Assembly (NCBI GenBank): GCA_036651815.1
Contig: JAVVXB010000012.1
Location: 10,748 to 74,747 of the forward strand
DNA from: JAVVXB01 sp036651815
GTDB lineage: Bacteria > Bacillota > Clostridia > Christensenellales > CAG-138
Reading direction: 5' to 3'
Length of the DNA: 64,000 bases
Positions 34,920-43,740 of this stretch are shown here, piece after piece; position 1 is the stretch's first letter; every line of letters begins with the position of its first letter. The notes under the pieces were generated by a model. It saw nothing but the letters and a program-made list of their open reading frames with translations, was not told where the DNA came from and made no database searches. The translations under genes were made by a program, and so were the position numbers.

Positions 34920-36218
34920 TTAATTGGCGGGGGTATATTCACCGAAAGTTACGGGTATCTTCTGCTGCTGCCCCGCTCGCTGTACGGTTATTGTTGCCGT
35001 GTCTCCTGCGTTATATGCAGAGATGGCGGCGGACAATGCTTCGTTTGACATAATTTGCGTATCGTCGAGTTGTACGATGAGATCGCCTACTTGTAGGCCA
35101 GCTTTCTCAGCGGCACTGTTTGCAACAATCTGGGCAACCTGTACGCACGCTGTGCCGGGACTTCCAAAGAAGCTGCCGAAGAAGCTACTGTCACCCCAAC
35201 CATTTTGGCCGGATTGCAACGTCACGTTCTGTGTAACGATACCGAGATAAGCTCTGCCGCGCACATAGCCATGATCCATGAGGTCCCCGATGACCTGCTT
35301 GACGCTGTTGACCGGGATGGCAAAGCCGAGTCCCTCGCTGTTGGAACTGCTGGCCTTGGCATTGACTATACCGATCAATGAGCCGCTGGCATTGAAGAGA
35401 CCGCCGCCGGAATTACCGGGGCTGATGGCTGCATTGGTCTGCACAAGGGTCATATTGGTGTTTTCAACCGTCACTTCACGGCCAAGGGCACTGATGATGC
35501 CATCGGTCGCGGTGCCGCGTAGCTCACCCAAAGGGTTGCCAATGGCGATGACGTCTTCACCCACGGTCAGCATATCGGAATCTCCAAGCGTGGCGGGCGT
35601 CAGGCCGGTTGCTTCAATTTTGATGACGGCCAGATCATAGCGAACATCGGAGCCGATCAAGGTTGCCTTGTGTTCGGTATCATCATTGAGAATGACGGTG
35701 ATCGTCTCTGCACCATCAACGACGTGCTTACAGGTGACGATATAACCATCGCTTGTCAAAAGTATGCCGCTGCCACTGCCGGTGGCAGTCTGTGAACCGG
35801 ACTGCTCGCCGAAGCCAAAGCTGTAACCCGCGACGGAATAGGCAGTATCAATGCCGACCACAGAGGGCGCACATAACTCGATGATCTGTGCCTTGCTGTA
35901 ACCGTTGACGCCGTTGCTTTGGAGCGCAACCTGCGCCGAGGGAGCCGTCGCAGCGCTTCCGTCAGCAATACTGTCTGATGTGGGAGGCGTGGCTGTGGGG
36001 ACGTTGGGCTGCTGCAAGGACGCGGTTATGTGATCCATGCTTTGGTCAACATATGTCTTGGCAAATAAGCCGCCCACCGCGCCGCCAAGCAGCGTGGTGA
36101 TCAACATGCAGATAATCAGTGTGGAAACGCGCACGCCATTTTGATGCTTTGCAGCGTGTCCCTTTGGCATCGGCGGCGGGTTCTGATAACGTTCGTACCA
36201 ATCGTTGTTATAATCCAT
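34920..36218 (-). CDS. htrA: HtrA/DegP-type membrane-anchored serine protease
   Basis: This 432-residue protein has a short cytoplasmic N terminus rich in Pro and Asn, one transmembrane helix (residues about 33-55), an extracytoplasmic trypsin-like domain and a C-terminal PDZ domain. The catalytic triad is visible: His in VTCKHVVDGAE, Asp in VRYDLAVIKIE and Ser in AISPGNSGGGLFN. The PDZ domain includes KAGLQVGDLIVQLDDTQI. It degrades or refolds damaged exported proteins. The ATG has GGGAG upstream. It is monocistronic, and a TATACT element around 36257-36262 is a possible -10 box. Confidence 0.95.
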   Translation of the reverse strand: MDYNNDWYERYQNPPPMPKGHAAKHQNGVRVSTLIICMLITTLLGGAVGGLFAKTYVDQSMDHITASLQQPNVPTATPPTSDSIADGSAATAPSAQVALQSNGVNGYSKAQIIELCAPSVVGIDTAYSVAGYSFGFGEQSGSQTATGSGSGILLTSDGYIVTCKHVVDGAETITVILNDDTEHKATLIGSDVRYDLAVIKIEATGLTPATLGDSDMLTVGEDVIAIGNPLGELRGTATDGIISALGREVTVENTNMTLVQTNAAISPGNSGGGLFNASGSLIGIVNAKASSSNSEGLGFAIPVNSVKQVIGDLMDHGYVRGRAYLGIVTQNVTLQSGQNGWGDSSFFGSFFGSPGTACVQVAQIVANSAAEKAGLQVGDLIVQLDDTQIMSNEALSAAISAYNAGDTATITVQRAGQQQKIPVTFGEYTPAN

Positions 36219-36382
36219 AACAGATCTCCCTTTCCATATTCTTTCTGGAGGATGTACCTAGTATAAAATGTAACTTTGAACACGTTATCAAGTTTATTTG
36301 ATGTTTATGTGTTAGATTTCGTCATAATTATGGCAAGGGAACGATCAGGTATCTTTTTCCGATTTCTGGAAAAAATGAATGT

Positions 36383-37201
36383 ATGGAAGAAATGTTGACA
36401 GAACGTGCATATGCACAGTATTTTCAAGCAAGGCGCGGCGGTGGGCGCGGTAAGCTGGCCAGAGGCATAGACTATGTGAGTCTCCGGCTGATTCTGTTTG
36501 CGGGGGCATATCTTTATTTTGCCGCGCAATTTTCCAACAAAGCAATGGCGCTGCTGCTCGCAGCAGTATTCCTAGGACTATGCATGCTGGTGCTTCACAT
36601 TTGGCGGGAGATTGCGATGGAACGGTTTGTAAAAAAAGAGCTTTGCCGGATTAAAAAAGCATTGTTGACCCATAAGCTGCTGCTGCTCAGCAGCACTTCT
36701 GCGCGCAAATTGTGCAGACCGCTGTGCAATGAGGGAGAGATGCCGGTGCTACTGCAGAGGGCATTGCCGGCGGATGCGGATGCGCTGTTGACGGTGCTGC
36801 ACACATATCAAGGTTGCGGCAATCTGGCAGTATTTTCCTGCTCAGGTTTCGATATTTCCGCAAAAGCCTTCGCAGCCCGCTTGGATGGTACACTGACCAT
36901 CCGGGACGTGGAGGAAGTGCATCACGCAGCCAAGGAGGCGGGATTGTCGCCATCAGCTGCCGAGGTTCGTGCGTTTATTGCGGAAGAGCTACGCATACAG
37001 AAGCAACGAAAACGTGCTGCGCGACCCATGCCGTTTGTAAGTGGAAACACGGGTAAGTATTTTGCGATATCGTTGATCCTGACAGGAATTTCATTTTTCA
37101 CGCGCTATGCGCTGTACTATCGTTTACTGGCTGGGTTGTGCATGGCCATTGCGGCAACGGGCATAGCCTTTAGTCGCGTACACCAGGAACGCACTTTCTG
37201 A
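36383..37201 (+). CDS. Hypothetical four-helix membrane protein
   Basis: I do not recognise this 272-residue protein. It has two hydrophobic helices near the N terminus (residues about 32-48 and 52-73), a soluble central region of about 130 residues with several Cys (LCRPLCNEG; TYQGCGNLAVFSCSGFD), and two more helices at the C terminus (about 222-238 and 243-260). The central part has the alternating look of a restriction-endonuclease-like fold, but the key residues are not clear. Both ATG 36383 and ATG 36392 lack a strong ribosome binding site. It stands alone between divergent htrA and the next wall-related gene. Confidence 0.6.
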   Translation: MEEMLTERAYAQYFQARRGGGRGKLARGIDYVSLRLILFAGAYLYFAAQFSNKAMALLLAAVFLGLCMLVLHIWREIAMERFVKKELCRIKKALLTHKLLLLSSTSARKLCRPLCNEGEMPVLLQRALPADADALLTVLHTYQGCGNLAVFSCSGFDISAKAFAARLDGTLTIRDVEEVHHAAKEAGLSPSAAEVRAFIAEELRIQKQRKRAARPMPFVSGNTGKYFAISLILTGISFFTRYALYYRLLAGLCMAIAATGIAFSRVHQERTF

Positions 37202-37310
37202 CAGAAGCATAAGATAGAATGTTGGCTGTATTCCAACGATCGAATGTGCCAACATTGATCCTGACCCGAACTTGTGGGTGCAGGATACGTTGTCGGGGGG
37301 ACGCAGAGAC

Positions 37311-37973
37311 ATGTATCAACGCCTGTATGTATATGAACCGGAACGGCGCGGATTTTGCGCCTATGAGCTGGAATCGCAAACGCAGATGCCGTATGTGGAA
37401 CATCTGCGTTTTTCGATTTCTAATTTTACACGGGGTGTCAACACAGATCTCTGCTGGACTGATCTAGGTGCGTTGAAGGCACTGGATCAACTGGCGGGGC
37501 GTTTTCAAACACCCTTTGCCGTCGACTTTGCATTTCGGCGCGGATGTGAACGCAACTGCACGCATGGGATGCAGCATTGCGCGGGGGTAGCGTTTGACAT
37601 CGGCGGCGCACTGCCGCCAAGGCGGGCAGATGCTCTCCGAAATTTCGCGGTTGATTCCGGGTTGTTTTCGCAGGTGGAGATGGCATATACGAGCGGTATA
37701 TCCGTACATGTGGCGGCAATGAGGGAAAATCCGCCATTGAAGGGCGGCGATACGGGGGTGTACGTGTTTATTCTCCAGGATCTGCTACAAAAGTTACAGT
37801 TGTATGACGGGGCACTGACCGGTACCTTTTGTGCCCAGACGGTGCGCGGCGTGCGGCGGGTGCAGCGGATTACCAGATTGGCAGAAACAGGGCGTATGAA
37901 TAGCGCAGATTGGTATGCGCTGCATCGATTGACAAATAGACGGGCAGATGCGAAAATGAGCATACAGGTTTAA
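37311..37973 (+). CDS. Peptidoglycan-binding protein with M15-like N-terminal domain
   Basis: This 220-residue protein ends in a peptidoglycan-binding type 1 repeat: GVYVFILQDLLQKLQLYDGAL and TGTFCAQTVRGVRRVQ. The N-terminal half has QHCAGVAFDIGG followed about 30 residues later by ISVHVAAM. This resembles the HxxGxAxD and HxD zinc motifs of VanY/M15 D,D-peptidases, although the second motif here lacks its Asp, so activity is doubtful. ATG 37311 is chosen after GGGGGG; a GTG-type upstream extension is less protein-like. No signal peptide is apparent. Confidence 0.55.
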   Translation: MYQRLYVYEPERRGFCAYELESQTQMPYVEHLRFSISNFTRGVNTDLCWTDLGALKALDQLAGRFQTPFAVDFAFRRGCERNCTHGMQHCAGVAFDIGGALPPRRADALRNFAVDSGLFSQVEMAYTSGISVHVAAMRENPPLKGGDTGVYVFILQDLLQKLQLYDGALTGTFCAQTVRGVRRVQRITRLAETGRMNSADWYALHRLTNRRADAKMSIQV

Positions 37974-38024
37974 CGAGCGTGCCGAACATGTGATGAAAAC
38001 AAATGAATGGGGATGAGGGCAGAG

Positions 38025-39539
38025 ATGAATTATCAGAAACTGCAAAACGGGAGCGATATCCGTGGCGTTGCCATGGAGGGGGTCGAGGGACAGCCCGTCA
38101 ATCTTAGCAACGAGACGGTGGAACAGATTGGCAGAGCAATTGTCGTCTATCTGAGGCAAAAGCTGCATAAGGATCGGCTGCACATTGCCGTAGGACGAGA
38201 CTCTCGTCTCTCCGGTGAGCGGCTGCGGGATGCGATTGCAAAGGGCGTAACCGAAATGGGTGCGGATCTGACGGATTTCGGCTTGGCCAGCACGCCCTCC
38301 ATGTTTATGTGCACGGTGTCCGAAGGAATCGAATTTGACGGCGCCATCATGCTGACGGCGAGCCATCTGCCCTTCAACCGAAATGGCGTTAAGCTCTTTA
38401 CCAAAGCGGGCGGATTTGAAAAATCCGATATTTCCAACGTACTGGCCCTTGCGGAAGCCGGGCAGTTTATGCCCGCGCCGGTTGCCGGGAAGCGCGACAG
38501 GCTTGATTTTCTCTCTATCTATGCCAAGGGTCTTGTACAAAAAATTCAAAAAGACGTGCATGCTGCCGATTACGAGCATCCGCTCCGCGGGTTTCATATT
38601 GTCGTGGATGCCGGCAACGGCGCGGGCGGGTTCTATGTGGATCGTGTACTGCAGCCGTTGGGCGCAGATACGGCCGGCAGTCAATTTTTGGAGCCGGATG
38701 GCCATTTTCCAAATCATGCGCCGAATCCAGAGGACAAGGCAGCCATGGACGCGCTACAGAACTGCGTGAAACGAACCAAGGCGGATCTCGGCATCATCTT
38801 TGATACCGATGTAGACCGTGCGGGCGCGGTGTCAAGCGACGGGACGGAACTAAACCGCAACCGCCTGATTGCATTGGCGGCTGCCACGTTGCTAGAGGAA
38901 CATCCTGGAACGACCATTGTAACGGATTCGATCACGTCCGCTGGTCTGTCAGACTTTATTGCGGAAAAAGGCGGCGTCCACCATCGGTTTCAACGGGGCT
39001 ACCGCAACGTGATCAACGAGTCTATCCGGCTCAACACTGCGGGGCAGGATAGCCAGCTTGCCATCGAAACCTCTGGTCACGGTGCGCTGAAGGAGAATTA
39101 TTTTCTCGATGATGGCGCATATCTTGTCACAAAGCTCATCATCAAAATGGCACAGCTCAAAAAAGAAAATCGCACATTGATGAGCCTGATCGATACACTG
39201 AGCGAACCAAAGGAGAGCATCGAGGTTCGAATGAATCTGCTACTTGCTGACTTTGCCGCCTACGGAAACACCATTCTTGCCGATTTGGCTGCCCACGCCG
39301 AACAGCAGCACTGGATGGTTGCCAAGGAAAACTATGAAGGCATGCGAATTTCATTTCCATTGGATCGGGGTGATGGCTGGTTTTTGCTGCGCATGTCGCT
39401 GCACGATCCGCTGATGCCGCTCAATATTGAAAGCAACAGCATTGGCGGCGTCAAAAATATCGCTAGGCAGTTGTACGCGTTTATGAAAAATTATGATCAG
39501 ATAGATGTAGAAGGACTTCGAAAACTGGTTGAGGAATAA
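38025..39539 (+). CDS. Phosphomannomutase/phosphoglucomutase family protein
   Basis: This 504-residue alpha-D-phosphohexomutase interconverts hexose 1- and 6-phosphates. Domains in order: VGRDSRLSGERL, the phosphoserine loop in MLTASHLPFNRNG, the metal loop in FDTDVDRAGAVSS, the sugar-binding loop in ETSGHGALKENYFLDDGAY and the C-terminal phosphate-binding region. TASHLP replaces the usual TASHNP, a variant seen in some members. ATG 38025 is preferred (GAGGGCAGAG upstream); 38007 and 38013 are alternatives. The product feeds wall or exopolysaccharide precursors, in keeping with galE and the nucleotidyltransferase later in the window. Confidence 0.9.
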   Translation: MNYQKLQNGSDIRGVAMEGVEGQPVNLSNETVEQIGRAIVVYLRQKLHKDRLHIAVGRDSRLSGERLRDAIAKGVTEMGADLTDFGLASTPSMFMCTVSEGIEFDGAIMLTASHLPFNRNGVKLFTKAGGFEKSDISNVLALAEAGQFMPAPVAGKRDRLDFLSIYAKGLVQKIQKDVHAADYEHPLRGFHIVVDAGNGAGGFYVDRVLQPLGADTAGSQFLEPDGHFPNHAPNPEDKAAMDALQNCVKRTKADLGIIFDTDVDRAGAVSSDGTELNRNRLIALAAATLLEEHPGTTIVTDSITSAGLSDFIAEKGGVHHRFQRGYRNVINESIRLNTAGQDSQLAIETSGHGALKENYFLDDGAYLVTKLIIKMAQLKKENRTLMSLIDTLSEPKESIEVRMNLLLADFAAYGNTILADLAAHAEQQHWMVAKENYEGMRISFPLDRGDGWFLLRMSLHDPLMPLNIESNSIGGVKNIARQLYAFMKNYDQIDVEGLRKLVEE

Positions 39540-39545
39540 GAATTA

Positions 39546-39578
39546 CGCGGGTGTGGCGATTGAGCCGCACCCGCGTTT
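39546..39578 (+). terminator. Terminator after the phosphohexomutase gene
   Basis: CGCGGGTGTGGC pairs with GCCGCACCCGCG (12 bp with one T-G pair), followed by TTT. It may serve both the mutase gene and the convergent trxA. Confidence 0.75.
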
Positions 39579-39598
39579 GACTTCATGCAGAATCCCAC

Positions 39599-39910
39599 TT
39601 ATTTGCCAAGCATACTGAGAATGGCGGCTTTCGGACGTGCGCCAACCGCTTTCTCCTTGACCTGACCACCACTGAATACCATGAGTGTAGGGATGCTCAT
39701 TACGCCGTATTGTGCGGCGAGCGCGGATTGTTCATCAATATTGATTTTACCAACCTTGATGCCAGCCGTTTCTTCCGAAATCTCATCAACGATCGGCGAT
39801 ACCATGCGGCATGGGCCACACCATGGTGCCCAAAAATCAACGAGTACAGGGTTGGCTGCTTTCAGCACCTCAGTTTCAAAATTATCACTGGTAATAGTTA
39901 TGACTGCCAT
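39599..39910 (-). CDS. trxA: Thioredoxin
   Basis: This 103-residue thioredoxin has the redox site FWAPWCGPCRM (Cys-Gly-Pro-Cys), the buried Asp in LVDFWAP and the cis-Pro in MSIPTLMVF. It keeps cytoplasmic protein thiols reduced. ATG 39910 follows AAAGGAAAAGGAG. A -10-like TATACT and a perfect inverted repeat lie 30-50 bp upstream and may control it. No thioredoxin reductase gene is nearby. Confidence 0.96.
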   Translation of the reverse strand: MAVITITSDNFETEVLKAANPVLVDFWAPWCGPCRMVSPIVDEISEETAGIKVGKINIDEQSALAAQYGVMSIPTLMVFSGGQVKEKAVGARPKAAILSMLGK

Positions 39911-39940
39911 GATGATAGCTCCTTTTCCTTTGGTAACTTT

Positions 39941-39960
39941 AGTATACACCATTGATGGTG
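39941..39960 (-). promoter_or_regulatory. Inverted repeat next to a -10 box in front of trxA
   Basis: TATACT (39941-39946, minus strand) is immediately preceded by a perfect palindrome CACCAT-TG-ATGGTG (39947-39960). A TTGACA (39970-39975) is 23 bp from the -10 box, too far for a normal promoter. A repressor or activator bound at the palindrome would touch the core promoter. Confidence 0.4.
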
Positions 39961-40139
39961 AAAAGAGTGTGTCAAACTCAAGAAGGTTTTTTGCCGTTTT
40001 AATGACAATTAAGCCAATATGATGAAATCGCTGGCGATTTGCATCGGAATACACCGTCGTGCAGCGCATGAAATGCAGCGGGAAAAGAGAAAAGTCAATA
40101 GCTGAGAACCATCAACAGCGGTCGGATACATTTGAACGG

Positions 40140-40315
40140 GAACAATTGGGGGGATGTTTTTAAATTCCCTGAAAAGTGTTTTGGTAGCATGGTTGCCATT
40201 TCTGCGTATTAAATTCTTGATTTGCATCCATGAACCTACGAGTTTTCTGTTGAACTGATAAAAAATCACTCAAAAAAGCAAATTCTATTTTTCGAAGCAC
40301 ATCCTTTTAAACAGG
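40140..40315. repeat. AT-rich degenerate intergenic repeat, copy 4
   Basis: Within the 39976-40603 gap. It aligns with copy 2 (ATTTCTGCG..AAATTCT; a GAACTGATAAAAAATCA-like core; CACATCC end) and, on the minus strand, with copy 3. It is the best link between all four copies. Confidence 0.45.
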
Positions 40316-40603
40316 ATACACTACGGATAATTGCATAACTGTAACATCTGCGCATGCAGAGCAAGGAAAGGACGTGTGATTTACAGAATTGTTTGGACGT
40401 AAGCGGATGCAGGACCAACCGATCGCGTTGTTTTTCGGATTGTCCAAGCTGTTAATAAGGTGGCAGAGGTGAACAGCCCACATGGAGACGGAAGCATATG
40501 CACGTATATTTGCGGCCTTGCTAAGCGGTTAAAAAGTTAGCAGAATTGAGCGGGCTGCATGGAGATGCTGTTTGCAAACCTATACGAACAACTGACAATT
40601 TAT
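40316..40603 (+). other. Gene-free stretch with possible coding remnants
   Basis: No supported gene. One frame reads TELFGRKRMQDQPIALFFG and continues past a stop as METEAYARIFAALLSG, which could be decayed coding sequence; I recognise no family and there is no ribosome binding site. Confidence 0.3.
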
Positions 40604-40619
40604 GCTATAATATGCGCAA
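40603..40619 (+). promoter_or_regulatory. Extended -10 promoter abutting a start codon
   Basis: TGCTATAAT (40603-40611) is an extended -10 element. The ATG of the next gene is at 40619, 7 bases later, which is where transcription should start. There is no Shine-Dalgarno sequence, so the transcript is probably leaderless. Confidence 0.6.
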
Positions 40620-41281
40620 TGAAGAAGATAAGCGCCGGTCAGATCCAAAATATAGTTTTCACTGGTATCATTGCCGCTGCCGCAGTGCTGATGTATGTGC
40701 TTGCGGGCAGAAATTTGCCGGCGCAAAAACAGGATGCGCTCTTTACGCTGGAATTAACGGTTGCGCCGGAGATGAAGGATGAGACGCGATTTGAGCGGGT
40801 GCCGGAAACTATTTTTCTGGAACAAATTAACGGTGATACGACTTTCACCGTGGTGCGGAACAAGCAATCGGAACAGAGCTATCAGCTCATCTGTGACAGA
40901 GAATGGACCGGAAGCGCCGCATTGACTTATACGTTGGATGATGACGATTGCATGGAATCCGTTACGTTGACATTTGTGCGACGGGATCAGCCGCCAAACA
41001 AACCAAGGACGGAGATTGAACGATATCTTGCCAACGATTATCCGACTTGGATTGCCGCGCAAAACAAAGCCATCCAAATTCTACTGCCGAACATATTTGT
41101 CGCGTGCGATTTGAACGATGTGCTGATTGAGCCTATTTTGATGAAATGGTACACTGGTGCGCTGGCTGCCCGCGATGAGGCAATCAACTATTCCGATACC
41201 TATCAAAACTGCATATTTCTGGCATATCCATCGCAGCTGGACGATCAAAAGGTGATTATTTGTTCGTTGCTGATGCCGTAG
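40619..41281 (+). CDS. Hypothetical membrane-anchored protein
   Basis: I do not recognise this 220-residue protein. It has an N-terminal membrane anchor (residues about 12-30, IVFTGIIAAAAVLMYVLAG) and an extracytoplasmic region without Cys-rich or catalytic motifs; a central part (DREWTGSAALTYTLDDDDCM) looks beta-rich. The start is ATG 40619, directly behind an extended -10 box and without a ribosome binding site. The frame is open 20 codons upstream, but those codons include the promoter. Its stop codon abuts the stop of the convergent DUF362 gene with no base in between. Confidence 0.6.
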   Translation: MKKISAGQIQNIVFTGIIAAAAVLMYVLAGRNLPAQKQDALFTLELTVAPEMKDETRFERVPETIFLEQINGDTTFTVVRNKQSEQSYQLICDREWTGSAALTYTLDDDDCMESVTLTFVRRDQPPNKPRTEIERYLANDYPTWIAAQNKAIQILLPNIFVACDLNDVLIEPILMKWYTGALAARDEAINYSDTYQNCIFLAYPSQLDDQKVIICSLLMP

Positions 41282-42412
41282 TTATCGATAAAGAATTTTT
41301 GCCAATGGCGGTTTATGGAGTTGCATGGCGCCCGTTTCACAAAATTCCTGACAACAAAAGCAGCGAATACAGACGGTACGGTCGATAACCGGTAGACAAT
41401 GCTCCATCCGGATGGCATGTGCCGGGCATTGGCGCGCACAGATGCCGCAGCCAATACAGGCCGTCCGATCCACCAGTGGTTTATTGGCAAGCAGTTGTTC
41501 AAGTAGCCGCGAGAAATGCGGGTCGCCCCAATTTTTGATTGCGCGAATGGGGCTACAGATAAAATCTGGTACGATCAATGCTTGCCAATTGCCGGAGACG
41601 GAGAGTTGTTCCGCATCTTTTGGGATCAGGCCGCGCTTGACCGCTGCGGAAAGCGTCGGTACATCGCATGCGCCTAGGCCCATGAGCCGTGCGCCGATGA
41701 GATCCAGCGCGTGTGCATTTTTCGCAACCAGCAGCGCACCGATTTTGCGCGGCGTTCCGTTGGATGGGCCGTTGCCTTCCATGACCTCCACAGCGTCCGC
41801 AATGCAGAGGCGGGGCTTGAGTTTTTCATATAAATCCACCAGCATATCGGCAAAGGCATCCGTCTCAGGAAAGAGATAATGACACTCGGATTTTTTCATG
41901 CCGGGAATTGCGCCAAACATGTTTTTGCAAGCACCCGTATAAGCCACCAGACCGTGGGTTTTAAGCTTGCAAACGTCAATAATTGCGTCTGCATCAAGCA
42001 AATACTGCGTGCAACGGAAGGATTTTAACTGTATCCCATCTGGATGATAAACGGTTGTCTCCGAAAAATCATCATTGAGCGTAGCACCGGTCGCAATAAC
42101 CGCCTGCATGCCGCAAACGCGATAGATCGGAGCGAGAAAGGCATGCGTAAACAGGCCGCCGGGACTGTCTCCAACGACGACGGTTGCGCCGCGCGTAGCC
42201 AGCAATTCACACAGCGTGGTGACAAGCGTTGGATGCGTGGTTGCCGCACGTTCCGGCTTGTGCGCGCCGAGCAGATTGACCTTGATGACGATTCGCATGC
42301 CGGGGGTAACCCAAGCCAGACCGCCATAGGGTGCTAGTGCATCAATCAGCGCGTCTCGCACCGTCTTGGGTGCGTAATCGGGGCAAGATATAATGGAAAC
42401 ATCGGGCTGCAT
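41282..42412 (-). CDS. DUF362 protein with C-terminal 2[4Fe-4S] ferredoxin domain
   Basis: This 376-residue protein has a DUF362 domain (KVNLLGAHKPERAATTHPTL, VVVGDSPGG, DVCKLKTHGLVAYTGACKN, then FGAIPG) and two ferredoxin motifs at the C terminus: CIGCGICARQCPAHAI and CIRCFCCQEFCETGAM, each with four Cys. DUF362 proteins are anaerobe-rich iron-sulfur proteins of uncertain function. ATG 42412 is chosen, with a GTG five codons upstream as alternative. It lies 60 bp downstream of a cation transporter on the same strand, so an operon is possible. Confidence 0.87.
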   Translation of the reverse strand: MQPDVSIISCPDYAPKTVRDALIDALAPYGGLAWVTPGMRIVIKVNLLGAHKPERAATTHPTLVTTLCELLATRGATVVVGDSPGGLFTHAFLAPIYRVCGMQAVIATGATLNDDFSETTVYHPDGIQLKSFRCTQYLLDADAIIDVCKLKTHGLVAYTGACKNMFGAIPGMKKSECHYLFPETDAFADMLVDLYEKLKPRLCIADAVEVMEGNGPSNGTPRKIGALLVAKNAHALDLIGARLMGLGACDVPTLSAAVKRGLIPKDAEQLSVSGNWQALIVPDFICSPIRAIKNWGDPHFSRLLEQLLANKPLVDRTACIGCGICARQCPAHAIRMEHCLPVIDRTVCIRCFCCQEFCETGAMQLHKPPLAKILYR

Positions 42413-42472
42413 CGGCTGACTTCTCACAATCTTAACGAATATTAGTTGAAAGCGCAGCTATCTAGTGCACAT

Positions 42473-43642
42473 TTATCGGACAATGGATTTATCCACATCG
42501 ATAACGGCAAAATAGTTGCCGTCCAACGCCTGAATGGCTTCCCCGATGCGGCGCTTGACCTCTTCGTCCTGCACTTTGACGGCATAGGGAACCACCACAT
42601 CAAACACCAGATTGGTGTGGGTTGGTCCGGAAACCATGCGAAAATCATGCATGGTCAGTTGCGGATCAATGCAATGAATCATGCTCGTGACAATTGCCTT
42701 GATGCGATGAATCTCGGCATTATCCGTTGCAACTGGATCCATATGGATGACCGCTTGACACCCCATCATGCCGCGAAGCTGCTTTTCAATGTTATCGATG
42801 GCATCGTGCAGGTGAATAAAATCACCATCGGCGGGAACCTCGGCATGCAGGGAGATCATGACCCGGCCGGGGCCATAGTCATGCACAACGAGATCATGCA
42901 CACCCACAACATCCGGGCAGGACAGAACAAGCTGTTCGATACGCTCCACATATTCAGGCGTGGGCGGTTCGCCAAGCAGCGGGCTTACGGTTTCCTTGGC
43001 GGCAACGAAGCCGGAATAGAGAATGAACAGTGCCACAAGCGTGCCCGCGTAACCATCAATGGACAAACCCATCCATTTGTTCACGAACGTACAGAGTAGC
43101 ACCACACTCGTTGCTGCCACATCGGAAAAACTGTCCAACGCGGCCGCGCGCATTGTGGCGGAGCCGATCTTTTTGCCGAGACTGCGGTTATAGATAAACA
43201 TATAGCACTTAACCAGGATGGACGCAGCCAAAATACCTGCCGCAAGCCAGCTAAACTGCGTCGGAACCGGCCGAATGATCTTGGCAATGGACGACTTTAG
43301 CAGTTCAACGCCCATGAGTACAATGACCATGCTGACGATGAGGCCCGAGATATACTCAATTCGGCCATGGCCAAATGGATGCTCCCTATCGGCCTGCTGC
43401 CCGGAAAGACGGAAACCGATCAAAGAGACGATCGAACTGCCGGCATCGGACAGGTTGTTGAACGCGTCTGCCGTGATGGCGATACTGCCGGAGAGAATGC
43501 CCGCCAACAGCTTGCAGCAAAACAGCAGAATGTTGAAACAGATGCCCACAACGCCGCAAAGCACGCCGTAAGCGATGCGTACGGTGGGGGAAGCATAATT
43601 TTTGCTGTCCTTGACGAACAGGCGCGACAGAAGCGTTATCAC
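42473..43642 (-). CDS. Cation diffusion facilitator family transporter
   Basis: This 389-residue protein exports divalent metal (Zn, Fe, Mn or similar) by proton antiport. Six transmembrane helices run to about residue 215. The metal site is marked by ITADAFNNLSDAGSS (first Asp pair), FGHGRIEY after it, and ALDSFSDVAAT (second pair). The C-terminal cytoplasmic domain (VHDLVVHDYGPGRVMISLH) is typical and is followed by a longer tail (about 300-389) with IHMDPV. The start is GTG with AGGAGG about 10 bp upstream. Confidence 0.93.
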   Translation of the reverse strand: MITLLSRLFVKDSKNYASPTVRIAYGVLCGVVGICFNILLFCCKLLAGILSGSIAITADAFNNLSDAGSSIVSLIGFRLSGQQADREHPFGHGRIEYISGLIVSMVIVLMGVELLKSSIAKIIRPVPTQFSWLAAGILAASILVKCYMFIYNRSLGKKIGSATMRAAALDSFSDVAATSVVLLCTFVNKWMGLSIDGYAGTLVALFILYSGFVAAKETVSPLLGEPPTPEYVERIEQLVLSCPDVVGVHDLVVHDYGPGRVMISLHAEVPADGDFIHLHDAIDNIEKQLRGMMGCQAVIHMDPVATDNAEIHRIKAIVTSMIHCIDPQLTMHDFRMVSGPTHTNLVFDVVVPYAVKVQDEEVKRRIGEAIQALDGNYFAVIDVDKSIVR

Positions 43643-43740
43643 TTGCTAACTCCTCCTAAAACGATGATTGCGGCGACACGAACGTTTCGTGCCACCGCAA
43701 TTCTTGGATACATGCTGGATTGCTTTATAAGTCCGGGGGA

